Part shown: positions 63,347 to 64,000 of the stretch, in pieces
Layout: each line of letters starts with the position of its first letter
Position numbering within the stretch: the stretch's first letter is position 1
Position numbers and translations under genes: made by a program
Notes under the pieces: model-generated
What the model was told of the DNA's origin: nothing
Seen by the model: only the letters and a program-made list of their open reading frames with translations
Database searches by the model: none
Assembly (NCBI GenBank): GCA_031291415.1
Contig: JARLJB010000290.1
Coordinates: 1-64,000 of the forward strand
Source: Telmatospirillum sp.
GTDB taxonomy: Bacteria > Pseudomonadota > Alphaproteobacteria > Rhodospirillales > Magnetospirillaceae
Reading direction: 5' to 3'
Length of the DNA stretch: 64,000 nt

Positions 63347-64000
63347 TCAGATCATCGCCCGCAACAGAGCATAAGCGCCGTAACTGATTCCGGCGGACGC
63401 GGGAATCGTAAAGATCCACGCCCAAACGATATGGCTCGCCAACCCCCAATGGACAGCCGACGTCCGGCGGGCCGAACCGACACCGACGATGGCGCCGGTG
63501 ATCGTGTGGGTGGTCGACACCGGCACGCCAAGCCACGTTGCGGTGAACAACGAGATTGCACCCGCCGTCTCCGCGCAAAACCCTTGAAACGGCTTCAGAT
63601 CGGTGATCCTCGACCCCATGGTATGGACGATCCGCCAACCGCCAGCCAAAGTACCAAGTCCCATCGCCAGCTGCGAAGCCAGAACCACCCACAGCGGCAC
63701 ATAGAACTCGCTTCCCAGCAGGCCTTGCGAAAACAACAGGACCGCGATGATTCCCATGGTTTTCTGCGCATCGTTGCCGCCATGGCCAAGGGAATAGAGC
63801 GACGCGGAAAGCAATTGCAGCTTGCGAAACCGCTTATCGACGGCAAAAGGCAGCGAGTTGCGCAGCAACCACGTCGCCATGCATATGATGACAAGCGCCA
63901 GAATAAAGCCAGCCAGCGGGGACAGCACGATCGCCGCCGACGTCTTCAGAAAGCCATCGAGAACGATTGCCGAAAATCCGGCTTTCGCCGTCCCTGCCCC
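63347..64000 (-). CDS. Inorganic phosphate transporter, Pit family (N-terminus cut by window edge)
   Basis: The frame is open from the right window edge to a stop at 63347, giving 217 residues of the C-terminal half of a PiT permease. The edge segment GAGTAKAGFSAIVL followed by SPLAGFILAL is typical of the repeat junction. Further features are SLGHGGNDAQKTMGIIA, the second copy of the PiT GHGxNDAQ signature, and a VSTTHTITGAIVGVG segment. About six membrane helices are visible. It would move phosphate with a cation across the inner membrane. A GTG at 63928 is not the true start, since homologous sequence continues upstream of it. Confidence 0.87.
   Translation of the reverse strand, partial: GAGTAKAGFSAIVLDGFLKTSAAIVLSPLAGFILALVIICMATWLLRNSLPFAVDKRFRKLQLLSASLYSLGHGGNDAQKTMGIIAVLLFSQGLLGSEFYVPLWVVLASQLAMGLGTLAGGWRIVHTMGSRITDLKPFQGFCAETAGAISLFTATWLGVPVSTTHTITGAIVGVGSARRTSAVHWGLASHIVWAWIFTIPASAGISYGAYALLRAMI

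Noticed and set aside
63347-63928. Pit permease starting at the GTG at 63928
   Set aside because: The frame and family-like sequence continue upstream to the window edge, so this is only an internal Val codon.
1-64000. CRISPR arrays, tRNA or rRNA genes
   Set aside because: No regularly spaced direct repeats, cloverleaf with a T-loop, or rRNA signature was noticed on either strand; a dedicated tool could still find a missed tRNA.

Overview
The window reads as chromosome of a motile, facultatively anaerobic alphaproteobacterium, probably Rhodospirillales (Magnetospirillum/Telmatospirillum-like). This is inferred from the GC-rich coding style, the fliN/motAB genes, the alpha-type parE, two HAMP chemoreceptors, a Pat-type acyl-CoA-synthetase/GNAT fusion and DUF62/MBL/nadE housekeeping genes. 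I could not run a database search, so the taxonomy is an estimate.

Layout. 1-126: the last codons of an IS630-type transposase. 0.6-14 kb: housekeeping and signalling genes (gph, fliN, Pat-like acetyltransferase, a PAS/GAF/GGDEF/EAL protein, motAB, nadE, an MBL hydrolase, a SAM hydrolase). 14.5-23 kb: a TetR regulator, an envelope glycan block (two GT-C membrane proteins, a membrane GH17 protein, a GT2 synthase) and an OprB-type porin.

23.2-52.4 kb is the accessory heart of the window: a large cluster resembling the E. coli cai-fix (carnitine) system but much expanded. It has a CaiC-like acyl-CoA ligase, four class III (CaiB/BaiF) CoA-transferases, three acyl-CoA dehydrogenase-family flavoproteins (one CaiA-like, lacking the catalytic Glu; two with it), a complete cai-type fixABCX electron-transfer set, an MBL hydrolase with a LACTB2-like tail, a zinc alcohol dehydrogenase, an SDR, three MFS carriers and two paralogous desulfoferrodoxin-like proteins. 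One paralog has all five superoxide-reductase iron ligands; the other has lost two. Both carry an extra four-cysteine insert. There is no BCCT carnitine carrier and no CaiD hydratase, so the substrate is probably not carnitine. An organic acid imported by MFS proteins is more likely.

Six intergenic sites in this cluster share one architecture: TTGACT, exactly 17 bp, then GATAGT/GATATT running into CATAAT, with a TGACT-N8-AGTCA dyad inside the best copies. They precede the two Glu-containing dehydrogenases, the zinc dehydrogenase, a CoA-transferase, a previously unlisted 54-residue ORF leading an MFS gene, and a chemoreceptor gene. The cluster therefore looks like one regulon joining uptake, CoA activation, flavin redox chemistry and chemotaxis.

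52.5-55.5 kb holds a shikimate dehydrogenase-like gene, a Gfo/Idh/MocA oxidoreductase and a LysR regulator, which hints (weakly) at alicyclic hydroxy acids. From 55.5 kb to the end the content is ordinary: M13 peptidase, threonine aldolase, acyl-CoA thioesterase, parE, a second chemoreceptor and a phosphate permease cut by the window edge.
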